A DNA stretch of 64,000 nt from contig JBPCJY010000041.1 of assembly GCA_051004815.1 (NCBI GenBank), positions 1 through 64,000 of the forward strand, written 5' to 3'. This DNA comes from JBBQXY01 sp051004815. GTDB lineage: Bacteria > Chloroflexota > Ktedonobacteria > Ktedonobacterales > Ktedonobacteraceae. Both the position numbers and the translations under genes were made by a program. This document shows, piece after piece, positions 33,714-42,447 of the stretch. Each line of letters opens with the position of its first letter. Positions within the stretch are counted from its first letter, which is position 1. Below the pieces are notes generated by a model. The model was not told the origin of the DNA. It saw nothing but the letters and a program-made list of their open reading frames with translations, and made no database searches.

Positions 33714-35336
33714 TCAGTCGGGATGGGCTGAGCCAGTAGAACCACGTAATAGTTGCTTCATCACTTTTCCGCCTGGATTGCGCGGCAATTCAGCACGGAA
33801 CTCTACAATGGCAGGAACTTTGAAGGCCGCAAGTCGCTCGGCTACGAATGCCCGTAACGCAAGTGGATCAATTGTGCAGCCTGGACGTAGTACGACGATG
33901 GCTTTGACAATCTCACCATAAAAGGTGTCAGGTTGACCTACAACGGCAGCTTCGAGGACGCATGGATGGCTATACAACACGTTTTCAACCTCGGCGCAGT
34001 ATACCTTCTCGCCAGCACGACTGATCATATCCTTCTTACGATCAACGATATGCACAAAACCGTCAGCATCAATACGAGCCATGTCGCCTGTAAGAAACCA
34101 TCCACCTGCTAGAAACGCTTTAGTGGTGGCCGCTTCGTTTTGCCAATACTCCTTAAATACCATGGGGCCGCGAATGGCTAACTCTCCCACTGTGTTGGCT
34201 TGCAGTGAGTGACTATCTTCGTCCACAACCTGTACTTCTGTCACCGGTAAGGGCAATCCGGCGGCTCCCGGTCGCTCTAGCTTGTAGCGATCAGGGAGGC
34301 AGGTAGCGGGGGAAGTTGTTTCTGTCAGGCCGTAGAAATTCAGGAACTTCACCTGCGCCGCTTTTCGTGTCCAGGCATGAACCACATCGGGCGGCAATGG
34401 TGCGCCACCTGCTGCTGCCAAACGTAAGGTTGAGATGTCGCGACGATCAAAATCAGGATGGTTCATGAGCATGATGTACATGGTTGGCACGCCAAAAAAG
34501 TGTGTCACATGCTCATGTTCGATCAATTCCAAAGCGGGTGCGGCGCGAAATGGCATACGTTGCAGCACCAATGTTCCGCCCTGGTAGAGAAATTGGGCAA
34601 ACTGGGCAGCCAACCCCGTGATGTGAAAGATTGGTACGCCAAGCAACGTCACGTCGTCAGCGGTCAAGGCTTTGACCAACTCATAATTGATAAGGGTATG
34701 CATCAGGTTGAAATGGGTGCAGATGGCTCCCTTGGGCAGACCGGTTGTACCCGACGTGTAGCATAAATAAAGAGCGTCATCTTCATGCACCGCAATGGCT
34801 GGTGGTACACCACCGCGTAGCACCTCCTGCCACGGACGCGTACCGTTCGGAGCTTCTCCCTCTACGATAAAGACGCCCTGTATCCCTGGCAAATGTACTC
34901 CTGCGGAAGACAGCTTCTCCCACTGTTCCAATGTCGCAACGAGTACGCGAGTGCCAGAGTTATCAAGCATGAAGAGCAGTTCTTGGGCCGTCAGACGCGT
35001 GTTCAGCGGTACCAATATTGCTCCCAGCAGCGAGATGCCGATGGCTGCAATAGCAAACTCCGGTGTATTTCCGGTCAGGACGGCAACACGATCTCCTTTC
35101 CCAATCCCATAATCCAGGTGAATCGTAGCGGCAAACGCGTTCGCTTCGTCCATTAACTGGCGATAAGTCCAGCGACGGCCTTCAAAAACCAGTGCGATTT
35201 TTTCTGGATAGCGCGTCACTGACTGCGCGACGACCTCGTTGAAATTGGCGGGACGCTGGCTAAAGACCAGCGTTTCACGCCCGTAATGTGTCTCATGGGC
35301 AAGGGGTGGTACTGGTAGTACAGTTACTTGTGGCAT
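33714..35336 (-). CDS. AMP-dependent acyl-CoA synthetase
   Basis: A 540-residue adenylating ligase of the fatty-acyl/aryl type. Motifs: CYTSGTTGLPKG, YGLTETTSPA, TGDMARIDADGFVHIVDRKK, GEKVYCAEVE and the Lys of PRNPGGKVMK. The ATG at 35336 is chosen because AGGAA lies upstream; a TTG at 35369 would extend it. It is the last gene of a run on the minus strand behind the cyclase-family gene, an SDR and a molybdenum hydroxylase, suggesting it activates the product of that pathway. Confidence 0.88.
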   Translation of the reverse strand: MPQVTVLPVPPLAHETHYGRETLVFSQRPANFNEVVAQSVTRYPEKIALVFEGRRWTYRQLMDEANAFAATIHLDYGIGKGDRVAVLTGNTPEFAIAAIGISLLGAILVPLNTRLTAQELLFMLDNSGTRVLVATLEQWEKLSSAGVHLPGIQGVFIVEGEAPNGTRPWQEVLRGGVPPAIAVHEDDALYLCYTSGTTGLPKGAICTHFNLMHTLINYELVKALTADDVTLLGVPIFHITGLAAQFAQFLYQGGTLVLQRMPFRAAPALELIEHEHVTHFFGVPTMYIMLMNHPDFDRRDISTLRLAAAGGAPLPPDVVHAWTRKAAQVKFLNFYGLTETTSPATCLPDRYKLERPGAAGLPLPVTEVQVVDEDSHSLQANTVGELAIRGPMVFKEYWQNEAATTKAFLAGGWFLTGDMARIDADGFVHIVDRKKDMISRAGEKVYCAEVENVLYSHPCVLEAAVVGQPDTFYGEIVKAIVVLRPGCTIDPLALRAFVAERLAAFKVPAIVEFRAELPRNPGGKVMKQLLRGSTGSAHPD

Positions 35337-35381
35337 AGCATTTGTTCCTGTGTTCCCATGCTGACGCAATGCATGCAGACA

Positions 35382-36074
35382 TTAGTCTTCGAGTAAAGCT
35401 ACTACTCGCACCGGTGATCCTGTGCCTTCGCGAATGCGCAAGGGAAAGCCCATAAGGGTGAAGCGTTTACCCACCACCTGATCGAGATTGGCAAGGTTCT
35501 CATAGTGGGTGATGCCATACTTGCGGCACATCATATGGCAGGGATACGTACGGCTGATAGGGTTATCCGGGCTGGGTGAGTCCACGCCAAATGTTTTCAC
35601 TCCCTGCTCGACCAGCCACATGCTGGCGGACTCGTCCAGGCCCGGATACTGGTTGAGGTACTCTTTCGTCCCATGAAGGCGGTTAAAGGTAGCGGTATAG
35701 AACAGAAGTATATCACCACGGCGTACAGCGACATGAGAGCGCGTGACCGCCTCATCCATATCGGCAGCGTTGATGTAGTCATGCGGCTTCTTGTGCGAGA
35801 GATCGATGCACACTGTAGTACCATAGAACAGGTCTAACGACATCTTTTCTATCGATGGCGCGGCGGGATTCGTATCCAGGTGGCTGAGGGCGTCTACATG
35901 GGTAGGGCCATGATCGCTCATGAGTAGCCCTCTGGACTGATACGAGAATCCTCCCTCGAAGTTATTTTTTGTCTCTTCGTGGGTATGGTGCTCCCAGATG
36001 ACTGTCTTGAGATGCCCTGGATAGACAAACATGCCTTGATATATCTCCTGGGTAAGGTCGATGAGCCTGGACAT
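35382..36074 (-). CDS. Cyclase-family metal-dependent hydrolase
   Basis: A 230-residue protein of the cyclase family (PF04199), which includes kynurenine formamidase, isatin hydrolase and polyketide-cyclase-like hydrolases. The signature appears as DHGPTHVDALSHLD near residues 54-67 (canonical HxGTHxDxPxH). The Pro and Ala substitutions leave the metal-binding His-x-Asp and His in place. The enzyme probably opens an amide or lactone ring. It lies 45 bases before the ligase in the same direction. Confidence 0.85.
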   Translation of the reverse strand: MSRLIDLTQEIYQGMFVYPGHLKTVIWEHHTHEETKNNFEGGFSYQSRGLLMSDHGPTHVDALSHLDTNPAAPSIEKMSLDLFYGTTVCIDLSHKKPHDYINAADMDEAVTRSHVAVRRGDILLFYTATFNRLHGTKEYLNQYPGLDESASMWLVEQGVKTFGVDSPSPDNPISRTYPCHMMCRKYGITHYENLANLDQVVGKRFTLMGFPLRIREGTGSPVRVVALLED

Positions 36075-36142
36075 TGCACTGCCTCCTCTATGTTGAAACG
36101 ACTTTTTGTGTAAATAGTAGTCTACTGATCAGCATTTGACAG

Positions 36143-36230
36143 GCCGCCGACGGCGGCGGGAAAAGGAGGGAAGCTAGGGCACAGCCCTAGAACCCAGTCA
36201 AGGGGCGGCAGCCCCTTGCATCCCCGCTTT
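36143..36230. repeat. Tandem GC-rich hairpin element
   Basis: Three hairpins in a row: GCCGCCG-A-CGGCGGC (36143-36157), CTAGGGC-ACA-GCCCTAG (36174-36190) and CAAGGGGC-GGCA-GCCCCTTG (36199-36218), followed by CATCCCCGCTTTT. The order and sequence resemble dispersed intergenic repeats, and partial relatives occur at 29421-29444 and around 55-83. It lies in the 182-base gap between the cyclase-family and SDR genes and may punctuate the operon. Confidence 0.5.
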
Positions 36231-36256
36231 TCACATGAAGATCAAAAAAGCACTTG

Positions 36257-37036
36257 TTAATACATAGTCATACCGGCGGAAACATTTACGTCTTCGCCGG
36301 TTATTGATGCGGCCCTGTCAGAAGCGAGAAAGACCGCCACCTTTGCCACGTCGTCAGGCGGAATGATATGTCCCAGTGGAGAGTCGCGCAGGAATTGTTG
36401 GCGGGCCTCTGCCGGACTAATGCCCTTTGCCTCCGCCTGTTTGCGAAAGACCCAATCGATGCGCTCACCTTCTACAGGGCCAGGAGAAATTACGTTGACG
36501 CGAATGTTGTATGCGCCCGTCTCCCAGGCCAGTGTTCTGGCTAACCCCAGCACAGCCATTTTACTGGCAGCATAGGGTGTGCGCCCAACTAACGGACGTT
36601 TCCCGGTCATTGAGCCGATGATAACGATACTACCCGCCTGTCGCTCGATCATAGCGGGGAGGAAAGCCCGGCAACAAAGGTACGTTCCAGTGCTATTGAC
36701 CGCGAATGTCTCTTGCCAATCTTGCGGGGTAATCTCCCACAATGGCGCAGTAGGGCCTGCTATACCGCTATTGTTCACCAGTATATCAATATGCCCGAAA
36801 TGTGTCAATGTTCGCGTGGCGAGAGCTTGTACGCTATCCGCATCGCGGATATCGGTCTGTACAACCAGCACTTCTCGTCCCAGCGGTGTTAGGGCGTTAC
36901 GCGTTTCCTCTAACGCCTCTAGCGAACGAGAAGCCAGTACCAGATTGGCTCCTTCTTGAGCATACGCGAGGGCGATGGCGCGTCCAATGCCACGCCCTCC
37001 ACCTGTTACAACGGCGACTTTATCCTTTAATAGCAT
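36257..37036 (-). CDS. Short-chain dehydrogenase/reductase
   Basis: A 259-residue SDR: the NAD(P) motif TGGGRGIGRAIA (about 12-23), NNSG (about 88-91), the catalytic Ser in IGSMTG and the YxxxK pair in YAASKMA. It oxidises or reduces a hydroxyl or keto group. It is encoded 24 bases after the molybdenum hydroxylase large subunit and probably handles its hydroxylated product. The substrate is unknown. Confidence 0.9.
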   Translation of the reverse strand: MLLKDKVAVVTGGGRGIGRAIALAYAQEGANLVLASRSLEALEETRNALTPLGREVLVVQTDIRDADSVQALATRTLTHFGHIDILVNNSGIAGPTAPLWEITPQDWQETFAVNSTGTYLCCRAFLPAMIERQAGSIVIIGSMTGKRPLVGRTPYAASKMAVLGLARTLAWETGAYNIRVNVISPGPVEGERIDWVFRKQAEAKGISPAEARQQFLRDSPLGHIIPPDDVAKVAVFLASDRAASITGEDVNVSAGMTMY

Positions 37037-37060
37037 GGGTGAGTTTTCCTCGTGTTAGTA

Positions 37061-39475
37061 TTACGCCTTATTCTGCGCTTGGGCTTGCTTGACCCATTTG
37101 ACGATTTTCTCTGGTGTGATCGGCATTTCGTCAATCTTCACGCCGAACGGCTGAAGCGCATCTTCGACTGCTCGTGTCACTGCTGGTGGAGCGACCATAC
37201 GCCCACCTTCACCGCCGCCTTTTACACCGTAGGCTGTGAAAGGCGAAGGGGTCTCGAAGTGGTACACCTCAATATTGGGAACATCGTTCGCGGTGGGCAG
37301 CAGATAATCGGCAAAGGTTGTCGTCAGGTTTTGACCATCCGCGTCATAGCGAATCTCTTCGAGCAAGGCGAGGCCGATACCTTGCACGATGCCACCACGG
37401 ATCTGCCCTTTCAGTGATAAGGGATTCATCACTGTACCAACATCGTGGACTGCGCTATATTTGAGGAAGGTGATCTTCCCCGTCTGAATATCCACTTCCA
37501 CGACGACGATATGGGCGGCGTGGCCCATAATGGGATAGAAAACGCCCAGGTCTTTGCGATCCTCGCTGGGCATCGTGGTAAAGGGATGGTCATACGTAAA
37601 GGTTCCTTCCAGGCCGCTCTCCATGTCTGACGGCAAATCGAGCTTATGCCAGTAGGCTTTCATGCCAATATCGGCGATACTGAGCGAGGAACTGGGCATC
37701 CCTTTGACCGAGATGCGTCCCTCGGCAAGCTCCAGGTCGTCGGGATTGACCTCAAGTAGATGACCCGCAATTTTGAACATCTTGTCCTTGAGTTTCGCGG
37801 TCGCTCCCATTAATGCTCCTGAAAGCATGACCGTCATGCGGCTTCCACCAGGGCCGGCACCGGGCAAGGCGTGGGCAGAGCTATCATACGTTACCGTTAC
37901 ATCGGTAGGATTGATGCCTAACTCTTCAGCAACCACTTGTGAGGCGATGGTTTCAGGACTGTTGCCCCAGAATGGCGAGAACATCGTGACGATCACGCCG
38001 CCAGTAGGGCCTATGCCGATGCGCACACTTTCTGGCGTAGAGGTCAGACCCGTCGCGGGGCCGGGATTGTGGAACCAGAACTCGGTCGAGCTATAGGTGC
38101 TGCGTTGCTGTGCGGTAGCCAGGCCGATACCAATGTATCGGCCCTCCTGGCGTCCACGTTCCTGCTCCTGACGCCAATACGCTAATTCGCCATGCTCCAA
38201 TGCCAAGTCCAGCACCGCAGGATAGTTGCCGCTGTCATACACGTTCCCGGTCGGTATCTTATAGGGGAACTGATCCGGCTGAATGAAGTTGCGTCTACGC
38301 AGGTCTATGCCATCAAAGCCGAGTTCATCCACGGCGGCATCCACCAGACGCTCTAAGACCCAGTTGCCGACATCGGAACCGGCACCACGAAACACTGTCT
38401 GTTGATTTTTATTGGTCAAGACGGCTTTAATGCCAGTCTCAGCACTCCGAATCGTGTACGGGCCGGTAATCTGCGCCATCATATTGGTATTGCCGGTAAT
38501 GGCGAAGATAAAATAGGCACCGTAGTCGTCGATGGTATGCAGACGCAAGCTCAGAAATTTCCCCTCTTTGCTCAGCGCAAGCTGTGCATCATAGACACGA
38601 TCAGGCCCCTGGGAATCGTTAGCCAGCAGATTATCGCTGCGATCTTCCATAAACTTGACAGGTCGCCCTGTTACACGGGAAAGGACACCCGCAATGCCGA
38701 TGATCTTCGCCAGGAAGTGTTTGCTGCCGAAGCTACCGCCCACGTACATGGGATGGAAATTGAGCATGTGGGGAGGAGTACGCAACATGCCCGCCATCAC
38801 CCAGGAGGCCGAGTTTATCATGTTGGTATTGGACCATATCTCCATCGTGCCTTTCGATGGGTCGTAGTGACAGACAACGCCATTGGTCTCCATCGGTGCG
38901 GCAGTGGCACGGGGCCAACGTAGATGTCGCTGAATGATATGGTCGGCCTGGGCAAAGTCTCCATCGACATCACCAAAGGTGAAAACATGGTCAAAGACGA
39001 CATTAGAGTGCAGATTCTCATGCACCAGAGCTGCACCGGGTTCCATCGCCGCAATGGGGTCAGATAGTACAGGCAACTGTTCCCACTCGATCTCGACCAG
39101 GTCCAGGGCATCTTCCGCAATATAGCGATTCTCTGCGGCGACCACCACTACAGCTTCACCGACGTAGCGCACCTTCTCGACGGCAATGGCGTGTTGTACT
39201 ACGGGTTCAGCACAGAATGCTGGCATGGGATCCATGAGTTCGGCTGCCTCGCGCCCGCTCAGCACAGCGTAGACACCAGGAAGAGCCTTAGCAGCACTGG
39301 TATCTATTTTGAGTATGCGTGCATGGGCATAGGGGCTGCGCAAGACGGCGGCATGGAGCATTCCTGGCAGTCGCACATCATTGACGTACTGGGCATTGCC
39401 CATGAGCAATGATGGGTCTTCGCGCCGTTTCACATCTTTGCCAACCCATGTATAGCCGTTCGTTGTCGTGGTCAT
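37061..39475 (-). CDS. Xanthine-dehydrogenase-family molybdopterin subunit
   Basis: An 804-residue large subunit of a molybdenum hydroxylase. Family stretches include the N-terminal VGKDVKRREDPSLLMG, GGSFGSKHF for the cofactor, VFRGAGS, and the catalytic Glu756 in the C-terminal GGGEGG. Aerobic CO dehydrogenase has AYXCSFR at the active-site loop; here it is FRGAGS, so a form-I CO dehydrogenase is unlikely. A hydroxylase of an N-heterocycle or aldehyde is more likely. It forms one unit with the FeS and FAD subunit genes upstream. Confidence 0.9.
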   Translation of the reverse strand: MTTTTNGYTWVGKDVKRREDPSLLMGNAQYVNDVRLPGMLHAAVLRSPYAHARILKIDTSAAKALPGVYAVLSGREAAELMDPMPAFCAEPVVQHAIAVEKVRYVGEAVVVVAAENRYIAEDALDLVEIEWEQLPVLSDPIAAMEPGAALVHENLHSNVVFDHVFTFGDVDGDFAQADHIIQRHLRWPRATAAPMETNGVVCHYDPSKGTMEIWSNTNMINSASWVMAGMLRTPPHMLNFHPMYVGGSFGSKHFLAKIIGIAGVLSRVTGRPVKFMEDRSDNLLANDSQGPDRVYDAQLALSKEGKFLSLRLHTIDDYGAYFIFAITGNTNMMAQITGPYTIRSAETGIKAVLTNKNQQTVFRGAGSDVGNWVLERLVDAAVDELGFDGIDLRRRNFIQPDQFPYKIPTGNVYDSGNYPAVLDLALEHGELAYWRQEQERGRQEGRYIGIGLATAQQRSTYSSTEFWFHNPGPATGLTSTPESVRIGIGPTGGVIVTMFSPFWGNSPETIASQVVAEELGINPTDVTVTYDSSAHALPGAGPGGSRMTVMLSGALMGATAKLKDKMFKIAGHLLEVNPDDLELAEGRISVKGMPSSSLSIADIGMKAYWHKLDLPSDMESGLEGTFTYDHPFTTMPSEDRKDLGVFYPIMGHAAHIVVVEVDIQTGKITFLKYSAVHDVGTVMNPLSLKGQIRGGIVQGIGLALLEEIRYDADGQNLTTTFADYLLPTANDVPNIEVYHFETPSPFTAYGVKGGGEGGRMVAPPAVTRAVEDALQPFGVKIDEMPITPEKIVKWVKQAQAQNKA

Positions 39476-39501
39476 CTCGTTTTACTCCTTCCCTGGAAAT
39501 A

Positions 39502-40011
39502 TCAGGCAACGGTGTCTGACGGCTCCGTAGCAGTGTGGCTCATCGTATTGGCAGCAGCTTTCACCGAATCGATAATGTGGTGATAGCCGGTGCAGCGACA
39601 GATATTGCCCGATAACGCGTAGCGAATCTCTTCTTCACCTGGCCGTGGATGCTCGCGCAGGAGTTCATAAGCCGTCATGAGGAAACCCGGTGTGCAGAAG
39701 CCGCACTGGAGACCTTGCTGTTCCCTGAAAGCTTCTTGCAACGGATGCATCTTGCCATTTTGGGCCAGGCCCTCCACGGTCATCACCGTGTGGTTATTGG
39801 TTTGTACGGCAAACATCAAGCAGGAACGAACACTCTTCCCATCTACCAGGACGGTACAGGCCCCACAACTCCCCTGCTCGCAACCAGCATGTGTACCCGT
39901 CAGGCCCAGATCATCGCGGAGCATGTCCAGTAGCGAACGTCGGTCTTCGAGGTACATATGATGGGTGATGCCATTGACGGTCACTTGAATCGGAATATAT
40001 TCGTTTTCCAT
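39502..40011 (-). CDS. Molybdenum hydroxylase (2Fe-2S) subunit
   Basis: A 169-residue small subunit carrying two [2Fe-2S] clusters: the plant-type set in CEQGSCGACTVLVDG plus a further Cys, and the alpha-helical set in CGFCTPGF and CRCTGYH. It passes electrons from the molybdenum site to the FAD subunit. The ATG overlaps the stop of the FAD subunit by one base (TAATG), showing translational coupling. The first ten residues are extra relative to short homologues. Confidence 0.95.
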   Translation of the reverse strand: MENEYIPIQVTVNGITHHMYLEDRRSLLDMLRDDLGLTGTHAGCEQGSCGACTVLVDGKSVRSCLMFAVQTNNHTVMTVEGLAQNGKMHPLQEAFREQQGLQCGFCTPGFLMTAYELLREHPRPGEEEIRYALSGNICRCTGYHHIIDSVKAAANTMSHTATEPSDTVA

Positions 40012-40889
40012 TAGCGATTTCCTTCCGCTCGCTGAGTAGCGAGAGCTAATGCACGCTCGGTCATAACACCTGCGAGGTGGCGGCGATAGTCGGCAGAGCC
40101 ATGAATATCAGAAGGCGGCTCATCTAAGGCGGCAATGACAGCGGCTGCCGCCGCGGCCCATGTTTCAGGGCCGGGTTGCTGTCCACGTAGCAAGGCTTCG
40201 GCAGCGTGAGGGCGAACCGCCTGTGGGCCGACACTGCACAGCCCTAAACGCACCTCGGCAATAGTGCCATCCTCGTCGAGGGCAATGACAGCCGCGACTC
40301 CTGCCAGTGCATAATCACCATCACGGCGGGCGAATTCCAGAAAAGCACTGCCTGAGCGCGAACGCAGAGGCGGAATACGCACTTCTGTCAGTATCTCGTC
40401 GTGTCCTAAACTGGTCTGGAAATAGCCTTGAAAAAAATCTTTGGCGGCGATAATGCGACTGCCCGCAGCACCTCGCACCGCAAATTCCGCATCCAACGCT
40501 AGCATGATAGCTGGCATTTCAGCCGCGGGGTCGGCATGGGCAATGCTGCCGCCAATCGTACTGCGGTTGCGAATGGCGGGATGTCCGATACAACGTGCCG
40601 CTTCTACGAGGAGGGGAAAACGTTCAGCCGCCATGGTATGCTGCTCCAACGTTGCGTCGCGGGTCATCGCGCCTATTGCCAGGCCACCATCCCATGGTTG
40701 CACATAGGCTAGTTCTCCCACCTCATTGAGATCAATCAATGCTGTAGGCCGTGCTAAGCGCATGTTCATCAGCGTCATGAGGCTTTGTCCGCCCGCCAAC
40801 ACTCGTGCTTCCTCGCCTTGTGCAGAGAGTAGGGCGACTGCCTCGTCAACATTGTGAGCGACGAAATAGCTAAAACGAGATGGCTTCAT
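40011..40889 (-). CDS. Molybdenum hydroxylase FAD-binding subunit
   Basis: A 292-residue medium subunit. FAD-binding stretches are visible as VLAGGQSLMTLMNMRLARP (about 31-49) and the TIGGSIAHADPAAEMP loop (about 110-125), both typical of the CoxM/NdhF type. It accepts electrons from the FeS subunit. Gene order M-S-L (this gene, FeS subunit, large subunit) is the standard arrangement for this enzyme class. Confidence 0.93.
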   Translation of the reverse strand: MKPSRFSYFVAHNVDEAVALLSAQGEEARVLAGGQSLMTLMNMRLARPTALIDLNEVGELAYVQPWDGGLAIGAMTRDATLEQHTMAAERFPLLVEAARCIGHPAIRNRSTIGGSIAHADPAAEMPAIMLALDAEFAVRGAAGSRIIAAKDFFQGYFQTSLGHDEILTEVRIPPLRSRSGSAFLEFARRDGDYALAGVAAVIALDEDGTIAEVRLGLCSVGPQAVRPHAAEALLRGQQPGPETWAAAAAAVIAALDEPPSDIHGSADYRRHLAGVMTERALALATQRAEGNR

Positions 40890-40922
40890 CAGAAAATACC
40901 TCTATCTTTCTAGTCGATGTGT

Positions 40923-41330
40923 CTAGACATCCCAAACGAAAAATTCTACGATATAGCCATCGGGATCACACACGTACATTTGCTGCACCCCATCGCCACG
41001 AGGACGAGGACCACCGAGTATTTGTACATCGTGAGCCTGCAAGTGCTGGATCGCCTCTGCCAGGTTATCTACTTCAAAAGCAACGTGCGAGCCATAGCCA
41101 CGCGCTATCTCATCGCCTCGGTAGCCAGGATGAGCCTGGGAGGCGCGACCAACCTCGGCCTCACCAATGAGGTGTACCTGAAAATTCGCTTTACTAAACC
41201 AGGCACCGGGGAAATTGAAGCTGCTGGGACGGGGGATTTGCTCCATGCCAAGGACCTGACCGTAGAACTGGCACGAACGCTCAACATCTTTGACCAGGAG
41301 GGCAATGTGGTCTGCTTTGCGGATTTGCAT
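40923..41330 (-). CDS. VOC-family (glyoxalase/dioxygenase-fold) protein
   Basis: A 135-residue vicinal-oxygen-chelate protein with two beta-alpha-beta-beta-beta modules. Metal-ligand candidates are His8 in ADHIALLV, the central His in GSHVAFEV and the C-terminal Glu in YIVEFFVWD. It could be a glyoxalase, a ring-cleavage dioxygenase of the one-domain type, or a methylmalonyl-CoA epimerase-like enzyme. It is 33 bases upstream of the FAD subunit gene and likely heads the molybdenum hydroxylase operon. Confidence 0.85.
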   Translation of the reverse strand: MQIRKADHIALLVKDVERSCQFYGQVLGMEQIPRPSSFNFPGAWFSKANFQVHLIGEAEVGRASQAHPGYRGDEIARGYGSHVAFEVDNLAEAIQHLQAHDVQILGGPRPRGDGVQQMYVCDPDGYIVEFFVWDV

Positions 41331-41388
41331 AGATATCTTCCTTTTTCTAATGACTGTTGCACTAAAGAGGATATCGCCTTATCTGCAT

Positions 41389-41416
41389 AGTATACCATGT
41401 GCTTGTCTCTAAACAA
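41389..41416 (-). promoter_or_regulatory. Promoter of the VOC / molybdenum hydroxylase operon
   Basis: On the minus strand TTGTTT (41411-41416) and TATACT (41389-41394) are 16 bases apart, about 60 bases before the VOC start at 41330, which has its own AAGGAAG ribosome site. The hexamers overlap a small hairpin (41400-41419), which may influence use of the promoter. Confidence 0.45.
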
Positions 41417-41461
41417 GCATGCTTTCATTTTGAAGTGGGGCGCAATTCAATGAATTGCGCC
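41400..41461. terminator. Two hairpins between the dioxygenase and VOC genes
   Basis: TGCTTGT/ACAAGCA (41400-41419, loop CTCTAA) and GGCGCAATTCA/TGAATTGCGCC (41439-41461, one central base) lie downstream of the dioxygenase stop on the minus strand. The second is a strong stem but has no T-run after it in that direction. Termination or mRNA stabilisation is inferred only. Confidence 0.4.
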
Positions 41462-41480
41462 TCTACATATTACCTGGAAG

Positions 41481-42332
41481 TTAATGCTCAGGTGGTGCTT
41501 CGTAGGCAACACACATCATGCCGAAGTAGGTTGGTACCTCGTATGAAAGCAATTCAGGACGAAAGCCCAGACCTTCTATCGCTCCATGCAGGTTGAGGAT
41601 TTGGCCGTAAGCATCAGTGGCAGCACGTTTATGCCAGGCTTGATCGATGGTCAGTAGTCGCCCAAGGTCCTGTGCTTTGATGGCCTCAATGGCGGCGGCG
41701 TCAAACTCCGCTGACGCGGGGTTGTAGCCATAGGGACCATTTGGATCGTGCGCGTGTCCCATATCAGCACTGGCAATGAAGGCAACGCGGCGACCGAGCG
41801 CGTCTGCCGCTTGCCGAATGGCGCGTCCAAAGGGAGCGAAAAGTTCCCATGACATATTCCAGCGATCAGGGCAAGCGATTACGATTTCAGGTTGAGGGTC
41901 GAATGATGAACCCATAAACCAGAGGGGTACTGTTGCTCCCCAATCGAGCGGTTGATAGAAAGCGGGATCGTCTGCTACGGCGTATCCTAAACGGCTAACA
42001 GGAACCTCCAGGGAATGCGCAGCCTCAATGATGGCCTTATTCAATTCCTTATCCACGTCAAAAGTCAGTGAAACGCTATAACTGCTGCCATCCTGCTCAT
42101 GGCTAAGCTCCCCCACCACGCGTTCGTTGTTGAGCAAGGAGAAGCAGCCATCGACCCTGTGACCATGAGGCGTCACCAGCACGATTGTTTCGGGGCGAGT
42201 TGCCTCCATGCGCCGTGCTAACTCTTCCATGGCGGCACGAGTTGCCAAGGCTCTCTGTCCGTCCGCGTCTTCAAGTTCTGGGATAATCATGCTGCCGTGA
42301 GGGGCAATGCAGGCAAATACAAGGTTGCTCAT
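41481..42332 (-). CDS. Class III extradiol dioxygenase-like protein (LigB family)
   Basis: From the ATG at 42332 it is 283 residues and resembles the catalytic B subunit of class III extradiol dioxygenases (LigB, AmnB), which cleave catechols or aminophenols using Fe(II). Metal-ligand candidates are the early His in ACIAPHGSM and the His of VTPHGHR, with further conserved His/Asp in ASADMGHAH. The frame runs on to 42527 without coding character, and GGAGG directly precedes the ATG at 42332. MEMO-like proteins share this fold, so enzymatic activity is probable but not certain. Confidence 0.82.
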   Translation of the reverse strand: MSNLVFACIAPHGSMIIPELEDADGQRALATRAAMEELARRMEATRPETIVLVTPHGHRVDGCFSLLNNERVVGELSHEQDGSSYSVSLTFDVDKELNKAIIEAAHSLEVPVSRLGYAVADDPAFYQPLDWGATVPLWFMGSSFDPQPEIVIACPDRWNMSWELFAPFGRAIRQAADALGRRVAFIASADMGHAHDPNGPYGYNPASAEFDAAAIEAIKAQDLGRLLTIDQAWHKRAATDAYGQILNLHGAIEGLGFRPELLSYEVPTYFGMMCVAYEAPPEH

Positions 42333-42447
42333 GTTTCCTCCAGTGAGAATATAGATCAAGCAAGAGTATGGTACGTGTATCGATGATACCACGATCTCGT
42401 ACACATGTGAAATGCTTTGTACACAATTGGACGCTAGAGATAGCAAA

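Noticed and set aside
37061..39475. Form-I aerobic CO dehydrogenase
   Set aside because: The active-site loop is FRGAGS instead of AYXCSFR, so the CO-specific Cys is absent. Subunit order alone is shared by many molybdenum hydroxylases.
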